DNA from: Perca fluviatilis
Taxonomy: Eukaryota; Chordata; Actinopteri; Perciformes; Percidae
Direction: 5' to 3'
Assembly: GCF_010015445.1 (NCBI RefSeq)
Contig: NC_053119.1
Span: 4,246,550-4,310,549, forward strand
Length of the DNA stretch: 64,000 bases
Below the pieces are notes generated by a model. It had not been told where the DNA came from and made no database searches. It saw nothing but the letters and a program-made list of their open reading frames with translations. This document shows positions 63,307 through 64,000 of this stretch, piece after piece. Made by a program: the position numbers and the translations under genes. Position 1 is the first letter of the stretch. Every line of letters begins with the position of its first letter.

Positions 63307-64000
63307 CTAGGGCTGGTCCGAATACCATTTTTTGAGCTTCGAAGCTTCAGTAGTAATGAGCATCGAATATTCGAAGCTTCGTAGAGAGGGGGCTGAACCT
63401 ATTATTATCTCTAATAAAGGCAGGAATCTCTATGTGTCTGTCTGTTTGTTTGCATGTTGATTATTTTGAGAACCTTTCATCCAAACGACTTGACAAGGTA
63501 GTGCAGTGTCGTATTTGGTGCAATATAGATCGACAGGCCAGACGCGTTCAGAATTAATAAACTTTTAACCTCTTGGATCGCCCTCCTGTCAACGGGACAC
63601 TTTGTGACTGGGGCGTCGCTGTTACCTCGATAAAACTTCCACTCATGAGCGTTTTTATAACTTTAAAGCATTAAATCTTCAAAATATACAGCCACGTACA
63701 CTGTTACAACTGTTACAAAGTAAAAGAAAATAAAACAACTCAGCCGTGCATGCATACCTGTTGTCGTTGTCGTAGTCCTTTCAGCAACAAAGTGGTATTT
63801 TTACCAAAACTTGATTTTCATAAATCCCCAAGAGTCCGAGGAAATGTAATATCCAAGCTTTATATTCCAAAACGATCTCTTCGCCTCACAATGTTGAAGT
63901 TTCTGGCCGAATCACAAGGAAAACGCGAAACGGTTTTCCATTTCCGCACTTGTTATCGCCGCTAGCTTCTCTGCCCAGCTCGCTAAATGCATTGAAGTGG
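63307..64000. other. dld intron 11 start, hAT-like end at left
   Basis: TAGGGCTGGTCCGAATACC with GAATATTCGAAGCTTCG motifs looks like a hAT MITE end whose partner is not found inside the window. The rest is unrecognised. Confidence 0.4.

Overview
The window looks like a stretch of teleost fish genome, probably a spiny-rayed (acanthomorph) species. It has long-intron vertebrate genes, tandem C2H2 zinc-finger genes of the fish type without a KRAB box, tRNA-derived fish SINEs, and many nested hAT, Tc1, Harbinger-like, P-like and TTAA-targeting DNA transposons. All protein-coding genes recognised lie on the + strand. There are no bacterial features, CRISPR arrays or rRNA genes.

1-28.8 kb: a tandem cluster of three paralogous two-exon zinc-finger genes. 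Gene 1 shows only its terminal exon (96-1270). Gene 2 has exon 1 at 8643-8835 and exon 2 at 15597-16528. Gene 3 has exon 1 at 24174-24366 and exon 2 at 27773-28692. Exon 1 encodes a conserved helical, acidic N-terminal module. Exon 2 encodes an acidic linker followed by 6, 6 and 4 good zinc fingers. The introns and spacers are filled with nested transposons, and comparing paralogous units shows what was inserted. A short minus-strand ORF lies head-to-head with exon 1 of both gene 2 and gene 3.

28.8-33.4 kb: a TTAA-flanked element with a 46-bp internal minisatellite, interrupted by a 1623-bp Tc1 transposon whose transposase is frameshifted, followed by largely anonymous spacer with one hAT MITE.

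33.5-64 kb: the 5' four-fifths of dld (mitochondrial dihydrolipoamide dehydrogenase, the E3 subunit of 2-oxoacid dehydrogenase complexes and the glycine cleavage system). Eleven coding exons give 411 codons in frame, and the gene runs off the right edge. An NRF-1-type palindrome sits just upstream of the start codon. The introns carry very large tandem repeats: a roughly 9.3-kb array of a 73-bp unit in intron 3 (with an N gap), a purine-only block in intron 5, a 0.9-kb palindromic element in intron 7, an AT-rich array in intron 9, and a second 46-bp minisatellite array plus a 0.94-kb TG tract in intron 10.

The zinc-finger cluster and dld have no evident functional link. The main interest lies in the young zinc-finger duplicates embedded in transposons, in several transposon families whose interiors have become minisatellites, and in the repeat load of the dld introns.
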